Source: DATJBC01 sp035515515
GTDB taxonomy: Bacteria > Actinomycetota > Acidimicrobiia > Acidimicrobiales > UBA8190
NCBI GenBank assembly: GCA_035515515.1
Contig: DATJBC010000077.1
Coordinates: 1 to 6,807, forward strand
Length of the DNA stretch: 6,807 nucleotides
Direction: 5' to 3'
The notes below the pieces were generated by a model. That model did no database searches and had not been told where the DNA came from. It was given only the letters and a program-made list of their open reading frames with translations. Shown piece after piece: positions 1-4,990 of the stretch (positions are counted from its first letter, which is position 1; every line of letters begins with the position of its first letter). A program made the position numbers and the translations under genes.

Positions 1-1482
1 CTGCACGGCCTCCAGCGTCGGGACGGGGCGCCCCGGACGGGGCTCGACGATGGCGGCCACCCGCTGGCCGAAGCGCTCGTCGGGCGCCCCCACCACGATG
101 GCGTCCATCACGTCGGGGTGTGAGCGCACGATGGACTCGACTTCCTCGGGGAAGATCTTCTCGCCGCCCGAGTTGATGCAGATCGACCCCCGGCCGAGCA
201 GGGTCACGGAGCCGTCGGCCTCCACGGTGGCGAAGTCGCCGGGCATCACGTAGGGCCTGCCCTCCACGGAGATGAACACCTCGGCGCTCTTGACCGGGTC
301 GTTGTAGTAGCAGATGGGGATGTCGCCGGAGCGGGCGATCTTGCCGATCACCCCCGAGCCTGGCTTGACCGGCTCGAGGTTCTCGTCGAAGACCACGGTC
401 CCGCCCGTGGACGACACCGTGGGACCGCTCTTCATGGCCGTGCCGCCGGGCTTGATCATGGAGATGCCGTTGTTGCCGCCCTCCGACGAGCCGATGGCGT
501 CGGTCATGATGAGGTTGGGGAAGCGGTTGAAGAAGGCGTCCTTCACGGCGGGCGAGAACAGGGCCGCCGTGGAGGTGATGCCGATCAGCGAGGACAGGTC
601 GTAGGAGGCGCCCGGGTCGTCGAGCGCCTCGATGAGGGGCTTGCCCATGGCGTCGCCCGTGATCATGACCATGTTGATCTTCTCGCGCTCGATGGTCGCC
701 CAGATCTCGTGCGGCTCGAAGCGCGGGACGAGGGTGATCTTGTTACCCACGAAGCTCTGGCCCATGACGGCCCACTGTGACGCGCCGTGCATGAGGGGGG
801 CGATGGGGAGGAAGCTGATCTGTCCGGCCGCCGCCAGGCCCTTCTCCACCATCTGCTGGGGCCGCTCCACGCGCACCCCGGTGAGGGCGTCGATGCCGCC
901 CCCCAGGGCGTAGAAGACGTTGCGGTGCTGCCACACCACGCCCTTGGGCATGCCCGTGGTGCCGCCGGTGTAGAGGATGTAGAGGTCGTCGCCCGACCGG
1001 GGCTCGAAGTCGCGCTCGGGGCCGCCCTCGGCCATGGCGTCCTCGTAGTCCACGGCGTCGTGGCGGGGGTCGGGCTCCTCGCTGTCGTCGTCGATCACGA
1101 TGACGTGGCGCAGGTCGGGCAGCTCGGGCAGCAGCGCGGCCACCCGGGGGGAGAACTGACGCTGGTGGACGAGCGCCACGAGGTCCGCGTTGGAGAACAG
1201 GTAGCGCAGCTCGTCCTCGACGTAGCGGTAGTTGATGTTGATCCACACCGCCCGGAGCTTGAAGACCGCCCAAGCCGTCTCGACCCACTCCGCGCTGTTC
1301 AGGGCGTAGATGCCCACGTGGTCCCCGGGCCCGATGCCCGCGGCCCGCAGGTGGTGGGCGAGGCGGTTGGCGCGCTGGTCCATCTCGGCGTAGGTGAGCC
1401 GGCGACCTCCCGCCGCCAGGTACTCGCGCCCGGGGAAGGCGTCGACGGCCGCCTCGAAGAGGTCCGCGAGGTTGAATTCCAC
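1..1482 (-). CDS. Acyl-CoA synthetase (FadD family, FadD19-like), C-terminus cut by window edge
   Basis: This is an AMP-forming fatty-acid or steroid-acid:CoA ligase, which activates a carboxylate through an acyl-adenylate and passes it to CoA. It reads open from GTG at 1482 to the left edge, giving 494 residues (begins MEFNLADLFEAAVDAFPGRE) out of an expected 530-550. Adenylation motifs appear in order: P-loop LYTGGTTGMPKG (170-181), GSSEGG (331-336), PGDFA (414-418) and GRGSICINSGGEKIFPEEVE (430-449). The C-terminal catalytic lysine would lie beyond the edge. The P-loop form and the long segment near 193-245 recall mycobacterial FadD19, a sterol side-chain CoA ligase; the substrate is inference. 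The usual Asp/Lys hinge two residues after Arg431 is Ser433, which I believe is normal in this subgroup. GTG 1482 is chosen because the N-terminus fits the family and a -10 box lies 7 bases upstream; no Shine-Dalgarno is visible. An out-of-frame GTG at 1489 is not the start. It lies 77 bases downstream of dxs on the same strand. Confidence 0.95.
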   Translation of the reverse strand, partial: MEFNLADLFEAAVDAFPGREYLAAGGRRLTYAEMDQRANRLAHHLRAAGIGPGDHVGIYALNSAEWVETAWAVFKLRAVWININYRYVEDELRYLFSNADLVALVHQRQFSPRVAALLPELPDLRHVIVIDDDSEEPDPRHDAVDYEDAMAEGGPERDFEPRSGDDLYILYTGGTTGMPKGVVWQHRNVFYALGGGIDALTGVRVERPQQMVEKGLAAAGQISFLPIAPLMHGASQWAVMGQSFVGNKITLVPRFEPHEIWATIEREKINMVMITGDAMGKPLIEALDDPGASYDLSSLIGITSTAALFSPAVKDAFFNRFPNLIMTDAIGSSEGGNNGISMIKPGGTAMKSGPTVSSTGGTVVFDENLEPVKPGSGVIGKIARSGDIPICYYNDPVKSAEVFISVEGRPYVMPGDFATVEADGSVTLLGRGSICINSGGEKIFPEEVESIVRSHPDVMDAIVVGAPDERFGQRVAAIVEPRPGRPVPTLEAVQ

Positions 1483-1489
1483 GGGCCAC

Positions 1490-1495
1490 AAACTA
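1490..1495 (-). promoter_or_regulatory. Candidate -10 box (TAGTTT) of the acyl-CoA synthetase gene
   Basis: On the minus strand TAGTTT matches the actinobacterial TANNNT -10 pattern and ends 7 bases before the GTG at 1482. Transcription would then begin at or next to the start codon, giving a leaderless mRNA. The -35 region is weak; the best candidates, TGTCGC or GTCGCC, lie 17-18 bases upstream. The lack of a Shine-Dalgarno supports the reading. No transcript data are available here. Confidence 0.5.
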
Positions 1496-1507
1496 GAACA
1501 AGTTCCC
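1494..1507. promoter_or_regulatory. Palindromic operator resembling the KstR (TetR-family) site
   Basis: The plus strand reads TAGAACAAGTTCCC, which contains the perfect inverted repeat GAAC-AA-GTTC (1496-1505). It matches the KstR consensus TNNAACNNGTTNNA at every fixed position except the last (C for A). KstR represses cholesterol and lipid catabolism genes in mycobacteria and rhodococci, and fadD19 belongs to that regulon. The site overlaps the -10 box and is centred about 18 bases before the start codon, a position suited to repression. Binding by KstR itself rather than a related TetR regulator is inference. Confidence 0.6.
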
Positions 1508-1520
1508 ATGGGGGCGACAG

Positions 1521-1550
1521 CCGCCCGGCCCTCCGGCGGAGCCGGGGCGG
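1521..1550 (-). terminator. GC-rich hairpin after dxs, possible terminator
   Basis: An imperfect stem-loop lies just after the dxs stop codon. CCG (1521-1523) pairs with CGG (1548-1550), CCCGG (1524-1528) with CCGGG (1542-1546), and CTCC (1531-1534) with GGAG (1538-1541), around a GGC loop, with small bulges at 1529-1530 and 1547. No T-tract follows. It could separate dxs transcription from the ligase gene, but hairpins arise easily by chance at this GC content. Confidence 0.35.
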
Positions 1551-1559
1551 GCACCGTCC

Positions 1560-3452
1560 TCAGGGCAGGTGCAGGCGGTGGCGTTCGGTGCCGAGCGCCT
1601 CGACGACCGTGCCGGCGATGCCCGCCGCGTCCAGGCCGAGGTCGGCCAGGATGCCGTCGGGCTTGCCCTGGGGGACGTAGCGGCGCGGGACCCCGAGCGT
1701 GCGCACCGGGGGGAGCGGCCGCTCGAGGTCGGGAAGGCCGCGCATGGCGTCCACCAGGTAGGTGCCCGCGCCCCCCACCCGCAGGCCGTCCTCGACGGTG
1801 ACGACGATGCCGTGGCCCGCGGCGTCGCGCAGCATGTCGGCGTCGGGGGGCGACACCACCCGCACGTCCCACACCGTGGCGTCGACGCCGTCGGCGGCCA
1901 GCTTGCCCGCCGCCTCCTCGGCCACCTCCACCATCTTCCCCACCGCCAGGAGGCACACCGTGCCGTCGCCCCGCCGGACCAGGCGCGCGGCGAGGCCCGA
2001 CCCCACGGCGTCGTCGCGCACGTTGCGCGCCGGGGTCTTGGGGAAGCGGATGGCGGAGGGACCCTCGAGGCTGAGGGCTTCCTCGAGCATGACGCCCACC
2101 TCCTGCGCCGAGGACGGCGCGAACACCGTCATGCCCGGGATCGACAGCGTCAGCGACAGGTCGAGGACGCCGTGGTGGCTGGGCCCGTCGTCGCCGGTGA
2201 TGCCGGCGCGGTCCAGCGCGAACACCACGGGCAGGTGGTGCAGACCGACGTCCAGGTTGGCCTGGTCGAAGGCGCGGCTGAAGAAGGTCGAGTAGACCGC
2301 CACCACGGGCCGGAGCCCGGCCATGGCCATGCCCGCCGCGGTGGTGACGGCGTGCTGCTCGGCGATGCCCACGTCGAGGAAGCGGTCGGGGAACTCGCCT
2401 TGGAAGGGGAGCAGCCCGGTGGGCCCGGGCATCGCCGCGGTGATGGCCATGACCTCGGGCCGGCGACGGGCGCCCTCGAGCAGCGCCCGGGTGAAGGCGT
2501 CGGTGTAGGTGGCCGGCGCCGAGGCCGACGGGACCACGGCCGAGGGCTGGACCTTGTAGTCGTGCAGGCGCTGGATGTCGTCCGCCTCGGCGGGTGCGTA
2601 CCCGCAGCCCTTCTGGGTGAGCACGTGCACCACGATGGGCCCATCCCACTCGGTGGCGTTGGCGAAGGCCTGTTCCATGCTGGCGATGTCGTGTCCGTCG
2701 ATGGGTCCGGCGTAGCGGACGCCCAGCGCCTCGAAGAAGCGGTGGGGGGTGACGATCTCGCGCACCGCGCTGGTGAGGCCGTGGAGGCTGGAGTAGGCCA
2801 GCCCGCCCAGCCCCGGGATGGACCGCAGGGCCCGTCGTGTGCGCTCACGGGCGTGCACGTAGGACGGGCTGAGGCGCAGGTGGGTGAGCCCGCTCGCCAG
2901 ACGCGAGATGGTGGGGGCATAGGAGCGGCCGTTGTCGTTCAAGACGATGACGACCCGGGTGCCGGAGTGGCCGAGGTTGTTGAGCGCCTCGTAGGCCATC
3001 CCCCCCGTGAGCGACCCGTCGCCCAGGACCGCCACCACCCTGCGGTCGTGCTCGCCGCGGCGCTGGAGGCCGACGGCGATGCCGTGGGCGTAGCTGAGCG
3101 CGGTCGAGGCGTGGCTGTTCTCGATCCAGTCGTGCTCGGACTCGGCGCGCGACGGGTACCCCGACATGCCTCCCGGCTGGCGCAGGGTGCGGAACGCCTC
3201 GAGGCGCCCGGTGACGAGCTTGTGGGTGTAGGCCTGGTGGCCCGTGTCCCACAGGATCACGTCCCGGGGCGACTCGAACACCCGGTGCAGGGCCAGGGTG
3301 AGCTCGACCGCCCCCAGGTTGGACCCCAGGTGGCCGCTGTTGGCGGTCACCCGGTCGACGATGCAGGTCCTGATCTCCTCGGCGAGCTCCGTCAACTGCT
3401 CTTGGGTGAGCGTGCGCAGGTCGGCCGGTTCGTGGATGTCGTCGAGGAGCAT
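1560..3452 (-). CDS. dxs: 1-deoxy-D-xylulose-5-phosphate synthase
   Basis: Dxs is a cytoplasmic, thiamine-diphosphate and Mg-dependent enzyme that condenses pyruvate with glyceraldehyde 3-phosphate. This is the first step of the MEP isoprenoid pathway, and the product also feeds thiamine and pyridoxal synthesis in many bacteria. The protein is 630 residues, normal for the family. Visible motifs, numbered from ATG 3452, are DTGHQAY with His72, HASTALS (114-120), the ThDP/metal motif GDGSLTGG (144-151) with NDN (172-174), GPIDGHD (249-255), the catalytic glutamate Glu365 in DVGIAEQHA, and DRAG (414-417) followed by GPSHHG. NDNGRSYAPT replaces the NDNEMSIS type, as in mycobacterial Dxs. I chose ATG 3452 because MLLDDI matches the usual Dxs start and AGGTG lies just upstream. 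GTG at 3458, two codons earlier, is the alternative (632 residues). It is divergent from the AIM24-family gene, and the reading frame is intact. Confidence 0.97.
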   Translation of the reverse strand: MLLDDIHEPADLRTLTQEQLTELAEEIRTCIVDRVTANSGHLGSNLGAVELTLALHRVFESPRDVILWDTGHQAYTHKLVTGRLEAFRTLRQPGGMSGYPSRAESEHDWIENSHASTALSYAHGIAVGLQRRGEHDRRVVAVLGDGSLTGGMAYEALNNLGHSGTRVVIVLNDNGRSYAPTISRLASGLTHLRLSPSYVHARERTRRALRSIPGLGGLAYSSLHGLTSAVREIVTPHRFFEALGVRYAGPIDGHDIASMEQAFANATEWDGPIVVHVLTQKGCGYAPAEADDIQRLHDYKVQPSAVVPSASAPATYTDAFTRALLEGARRRPEVMAITAAMPGPTGLLPFQGEFPDRFLDVGIAEQHAVTTAAGMAMAGLRPVVAVYSTFFSRAFDQANLDVGLHHLPVVFALDRAGITGDDGPSHHGVLDLSLTLSIPGMTVFAPSSAQEVGVMLEEALSLEGPSAIRFPKTPARNVRDDAVGSGLAARLVRRGDGTVCLLAVGKMVEVAEEAAGKLAADGVDATVWDVRVVSPPDADMLRDAAGHGIVVTVEDGLRVGGAGTYLVDAMRGLPDLERPLPPVRTLGVPRRYVPQGKPDGILADLGLDAAGIAGTVVEALGTERHRLHLP

Positions 3453-3494
3453 GGGCACCTGGCTGGGGCCGCGCGCGGCGGCGATCGTTTCGTC

Positions 3495-3515
3495 ACGCTA
3501 CCGCCCACGACACTA
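3495..3515 (-). promoter_or_regulatory. Possible dxs promoter region (two TANNNT boxes)
   Basis: On the minus strand TAGTGT (3515-3510) and TAGCGT (3500-3495) both fit the TANNNT -10 pattern. They would give 5' leaders of roughly 35-55 bases before dxs. These are the only AT-leaning words in the 271-base gap between dxs and the divergent gene. No good -35 box is seen for either, so the choice between them is open. Confidence 0.35.
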
Positions 3516-3548
3516 GGCGCGGCGCGGGGGCCGGTGGCTGCGGGCGGG

Positions 3549-3560
3549 CCCGGCGCCGGG
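3549..3560. repeat. Perfect 12-base palindrome in the dxs/AIM24 intergenic region
   Basis: CCCGGCGCCGGG is its own reverse complement and is flanked by GGG and GCCC, so a longer imperfect hairpin is possible. It lies in a stretch made almost wholly of G and C, so chance is a fair explanation. It could be a regulator site or part of a leader structure for the rightward gene. Confidence 0.3.
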
Positions 3561-3711
3561 GCCCGGGGCGTGCCCACCAGGGCGTCGGGGCCCAGGCCCG
3601 TGGCCCCGCCGCCGCCGACCGGTGGCCGCCGCCGGGGACATGGCGCCGGGCCGGGCCCGGGGGCGGCAGACTTTGCGCGACCGCCCCTGGAAAGGGCCCC
3701 AGGCGGCGCGG

Positions 3712-3722
3712 GGAGGAAGGAG
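3712..3722 (+). promoter_or_regulatory. Strong ribosome binding site fixing the AIM24 gene start
   Basis: GGAGGAAGGAG ends 7 bases before ATG 3730. It decides this start over the in-frame ATG at 3622, whose extra codons encode only a low-complexity Gly/Ala/Arg/Pro run in GC-extreme DNA. Confidence 0.85.
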
Positions 3723-3729
3723 CCACGCC

Positions 3730-4491
3730 ATGCAAGCCGAGATCAAGGGCACGACCATGCCCGTGCTGGAGATGCTCCTCGAGCCGGGTGAGGCGCTGAT
3801 CTCCACCCACGGGGACCTGTCGTGGATGAGCGCCAACATGCAGCTGTCGCAGACCACCCAGACGGCCGCAGGCGGCGGGATCATGGCCGGCCTCAAGCGG
3901 ATGGCGGGCGGCGCCGGCCTGTTCCTCACGCGCTATGAGCCCGTCGGCGGGGAGGGCATGGTGACCTTCGCCAGCAAAGTGCCGGGGCGGATCTTCCCCA
4001 TCGAGGTCGCCCCCGGCCACGGCTATGTGGTGCACCGCCACGGCTGGCTGTGCGGCACCCCGGGCATCACGCCGTCGGTGGCGCTGCAGCAGACGTTCCG
4101 GGGCGGGCTGTGGGGCGGCGAGGGCTTCGTCCTCCAGAAGCTCGAAGGCGAGGGGCGGGCGTGGATCGAGCTGTCGGGCGAGGTGGCCACCTACGACCTG
4201 GCGGCGGGGCAGTCCCTCCTGGTCCATCCCGGCCACGTCGGCCTGTTCACCGACAGCGTGTCGTTCACGGTCATCCGGCTCCCCGGCATCGTCAACCGCT
4301 ACTTCGGCGCCGACGGCCATCACCTGGTGTCGCTCACGGGCCCGGGGAGCATCTGGCTGCAGTCGATGCCGTTGCCCGTGCTGGCCCACGCGCTGAGCGC
4401 GTACCTGGGGTCGGACTCCGGCGCCCGCGACGCCGTGGGGGGCGGCGTGGTGGGCGGCGTGCTCGGCAACGTCCTCGGCCGCCAGGTCTGA
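3730..4491 (+). CDS. AIM24 family protein (TIGR00266 / DUF124 type)
   Basis: This 253-residue protein matches the AIM24 family, named after a yeast mitochondrial protein. Bacterial members form a beta-rich fold and their biochemical role is not settled. Family signatures in order are the N-terminal EPGEALISTHGDLSWMS segment (18-34), GLFLTRYEPVGGEGMVTFAS (63-82), PGRIFPIEV (85-93), a GGEGFVLQKLEGEGRAWIELSG core (129-150), LAAGQSLLVHPGHVGLF (157-173) and the closing LTGPGSIWLQSMP (202-214). Length is typical. No signal peptide or clear membrane helix is visible, so a cytoplasmic location is likely. The C-terminus ends in a glycine-rich tail, GGGVVGGVLGNVLG (237-250), that could be an oligomerisation or membrane-contact element. 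The start is fixed by a strong Shine-Dalgarno. It is divergent from dxs and converges on the thioesterase gene 14 bases away. Neither neighbour suggests a function. Family assignment is firm; role is unknown. Confidence 0.92.
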   Translation: MQAEIKGTTMPVLEMLLEPGEALISTHGDLSWMSANMQLSQTTQTAAGGGIMAGLKRMAGGAGLFLTRYEPVGGEGMVTFASKVPGRIFPIEVAPGHGYVVHRHGWLCGTPGITPSVALQQTFRGGLWGGEGFVLQKLEGEGRAWIELSGEVATYDLAAGQSLLVHPGHVGLFTDSVSFTVIRLPGIVNRYFGADGHHLVSLTGPGSIWLQSMPLPVLAHALSAYLGSDSGARDAVGGGVVGGVLGNVLGRQV

Positions 4492-4509
4492 GCGGGCGCC
4501 GTCGCTCAG
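4488..4509. terminator. Bidirectional hairpin spanning both convergent stop codons
   Basis: CTGAGCG (4488-4494) and CGCTCAG (4503-4509) form a perfect 7-bp inverted repeat around an 8-base loop, GGCGCCGT. The left arm contains the TGA of the AIM24-family gene (4489-4491), and the right arm contains the reverse-strand TGA of the thioesterase gene (4506-4508). It can fold in both transcripts. No T-tract follows on either strand, which is common in high-GC actinobacteria. Termination activity is inferred. Confidence 0.5.
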
Positions 4510-4883
4510 CGGGCCTTCGCCAGGAAGTCCTCGCTGTCGACGACGACGCGCGTGACCTTGCCCGCGCCGACGAGCCCGGCGTCGTCCGCGGCGGTGACCG
4601 TGAACACGAGCCGGCGACCCTCCACCTTCTCGAGGGTGGCCTCGGCGGTGACCTCGGACCCGGTGCTGATCGGCGCCAGGTGGTCGAACTGCACGCGCAC
4701 CCCCACGCTGGTGCGCCCCTCTCCCAGGGTGCCGGCCACCGCCAGGCAGGCGGCCTCCTCGCACAGGGCGATCAGACGCGGCGTGCCGAGCACGGGCACG
4801 TCGCCCGACCGCATGGCGGCCGCGGTGTCCGCCGCGCCGACCACCATCGTCACGCGGGCGCTCAGGCCGGGCTCGACTGCCAC
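4506..4883 (-). CDS. FlK-like hotdog-fold acyl-CoA thioesterase
   Basis: This small single-domain protein (125 residues from GTG 4883) matches the fluoroacetyl-CoA thioesterase FlK-like family of hotdog proteins, which hydrolyse acyl-CoA thioesters, usually as dimers. Signatures are GDVPVLGTPRLIALCEEAA (27-45), GEGRTSVGVRVQFDHLAP (55-72), EVEGRRLVFTVTAAD and GAGKVTRVVVDSEDF. The FlK catalytic Thr-Glu-His set is kept as Thr34, Glu42 and His68, with the same spacing (8 and 26). The FlK lid phenylalanine position aligns to Asp28, so fluoroacetyl-CoA specificity is unlikely; this is probably a general or unknown short-acyl thioesterase. I prefer GTG 4883 to GTG 4919 (137 residues). Relatives begin near VEPGLSA, no Shine-Dalgarno precedes either start, and a -10 box lies 6 bases before GTG 4883, inside the extra codons. 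It is divergent from tldD and convergent with the AIM24-family gene. The physiological substrate is unknown. Confidence 0.85.
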   Translation of the reverse strand: MAVEPGLSARVTMVVGAADTAAAMRSGDVPVLGTPRLIALCEEAACLAVAGTLGEGRTSVGVRVQFDHLAPISTGSEVTAEATLEKVEGRRLVFTVTAADDAGLVGAGKVTRVVVDSEDFLAKAR

Positions 4884-4888
4884 GGCGG

Positions 4889-4894
4889 TACGAT
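4889..4894 (+). promoter_or_regulatory. Possible divergent -10 box (TACGAT) for tldD-tldE
   Basis: TACGAT on the plus strand fits TANNNT and overlaps the thioesterase -10 box almost completely on the other strand. It would give tldD a leader of about 90 bases. I see no convincing -35 box, so this is weak. If real, the two promoters would exclude one another. Confidence 0.3.
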
Positions 4895-4895
4895 A
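4890..4895 (-). promoter_or_regulatory. Candidate -10 box (TATCGT) of the thioesterase gene, leaderless arrangement
   Basis: TATCGT on the minus strand fits TANNNT and is followed by only 6 bases, ACCGCC, before GTG 4883. Transcription would start at about the start codon. The -35 region is poor (TGGCCG at 17-base spacing). The arrangement matches that of the acyl-CoA synthetase gene at the left of the window. Confidence 0.5.
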
Positions 4896-4944
4896 CGAAA
4901 GACCGGCGCCCTCGGCCACATGACCCCGTGCCCGCGCGCGCCTC

Positions 4945-4966
4945 GTGGGGTGCTTGCACCCGGCAC
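4945..4966 (+). other. Hairpin with CTTG tetraloop in the tldD leader
   Basis: GGGTG (4948-4952) and CACCC (4957-4961) pair around a CTTG loop, the DNA form of the stable CUUG tetraloop. GTG (4945-4947) can extend the stem with CAC (4964-4966) across a two-base GG bulge. It lies 10 bases before the tldD ribosome binding site and does not mask it. A leader structure or an operator are both possible, as is chance. Confidence 0.3.
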
Positions 4967-4976
4967 CGGCCGACGC

Positions 4977-4984
4977 GGAAGGAG
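4977..4984 (+). promoter_or_regulatory. Ribosome binding site fixing the tldD start
   Basis: GGAAGGAG ends 6 bases before GTG 4991. It selects this start over an in-frame ATG-less extension beginning at GTG 4928, which would add 21 residues of unrelated sequence. Confidence 0.8.
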
Positions 4985-4990
4985 TGTGCG

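Noticed and set aside
743..1489. Minus-strand frame beginning at GTG 1489
   Set aside because: It is the out-of-frame shadow of the acyl-CoA synthetase; the true frame starts at GTG 1482 and carries all adenylation motifs.
3583..3640. Apparent inverted GCC-repeat around ACCGGT
   Set aside because: Both arms are GCC runs in the same orientation, so they do not pair beyond the outer CCCCG/CGGGG; this is simple GC-rich composition.
3622..3729. N-terminal extension of the AIM24-family gene
   Set aside because: The added residues are low-complexity and come from GC-extreme intergenic DNA, while a strong ribosome binding site precedes ATG 3730.
1569..3791. Long plus-strand open frame (740 codons) opposite dxs
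   Set aside because: It is the antisense of dxs, with a His/Gly/Arg/Val-rich composition typical of shadow frames in high-GC DNA, no recognisable domain, and no separate ribosome binding site.
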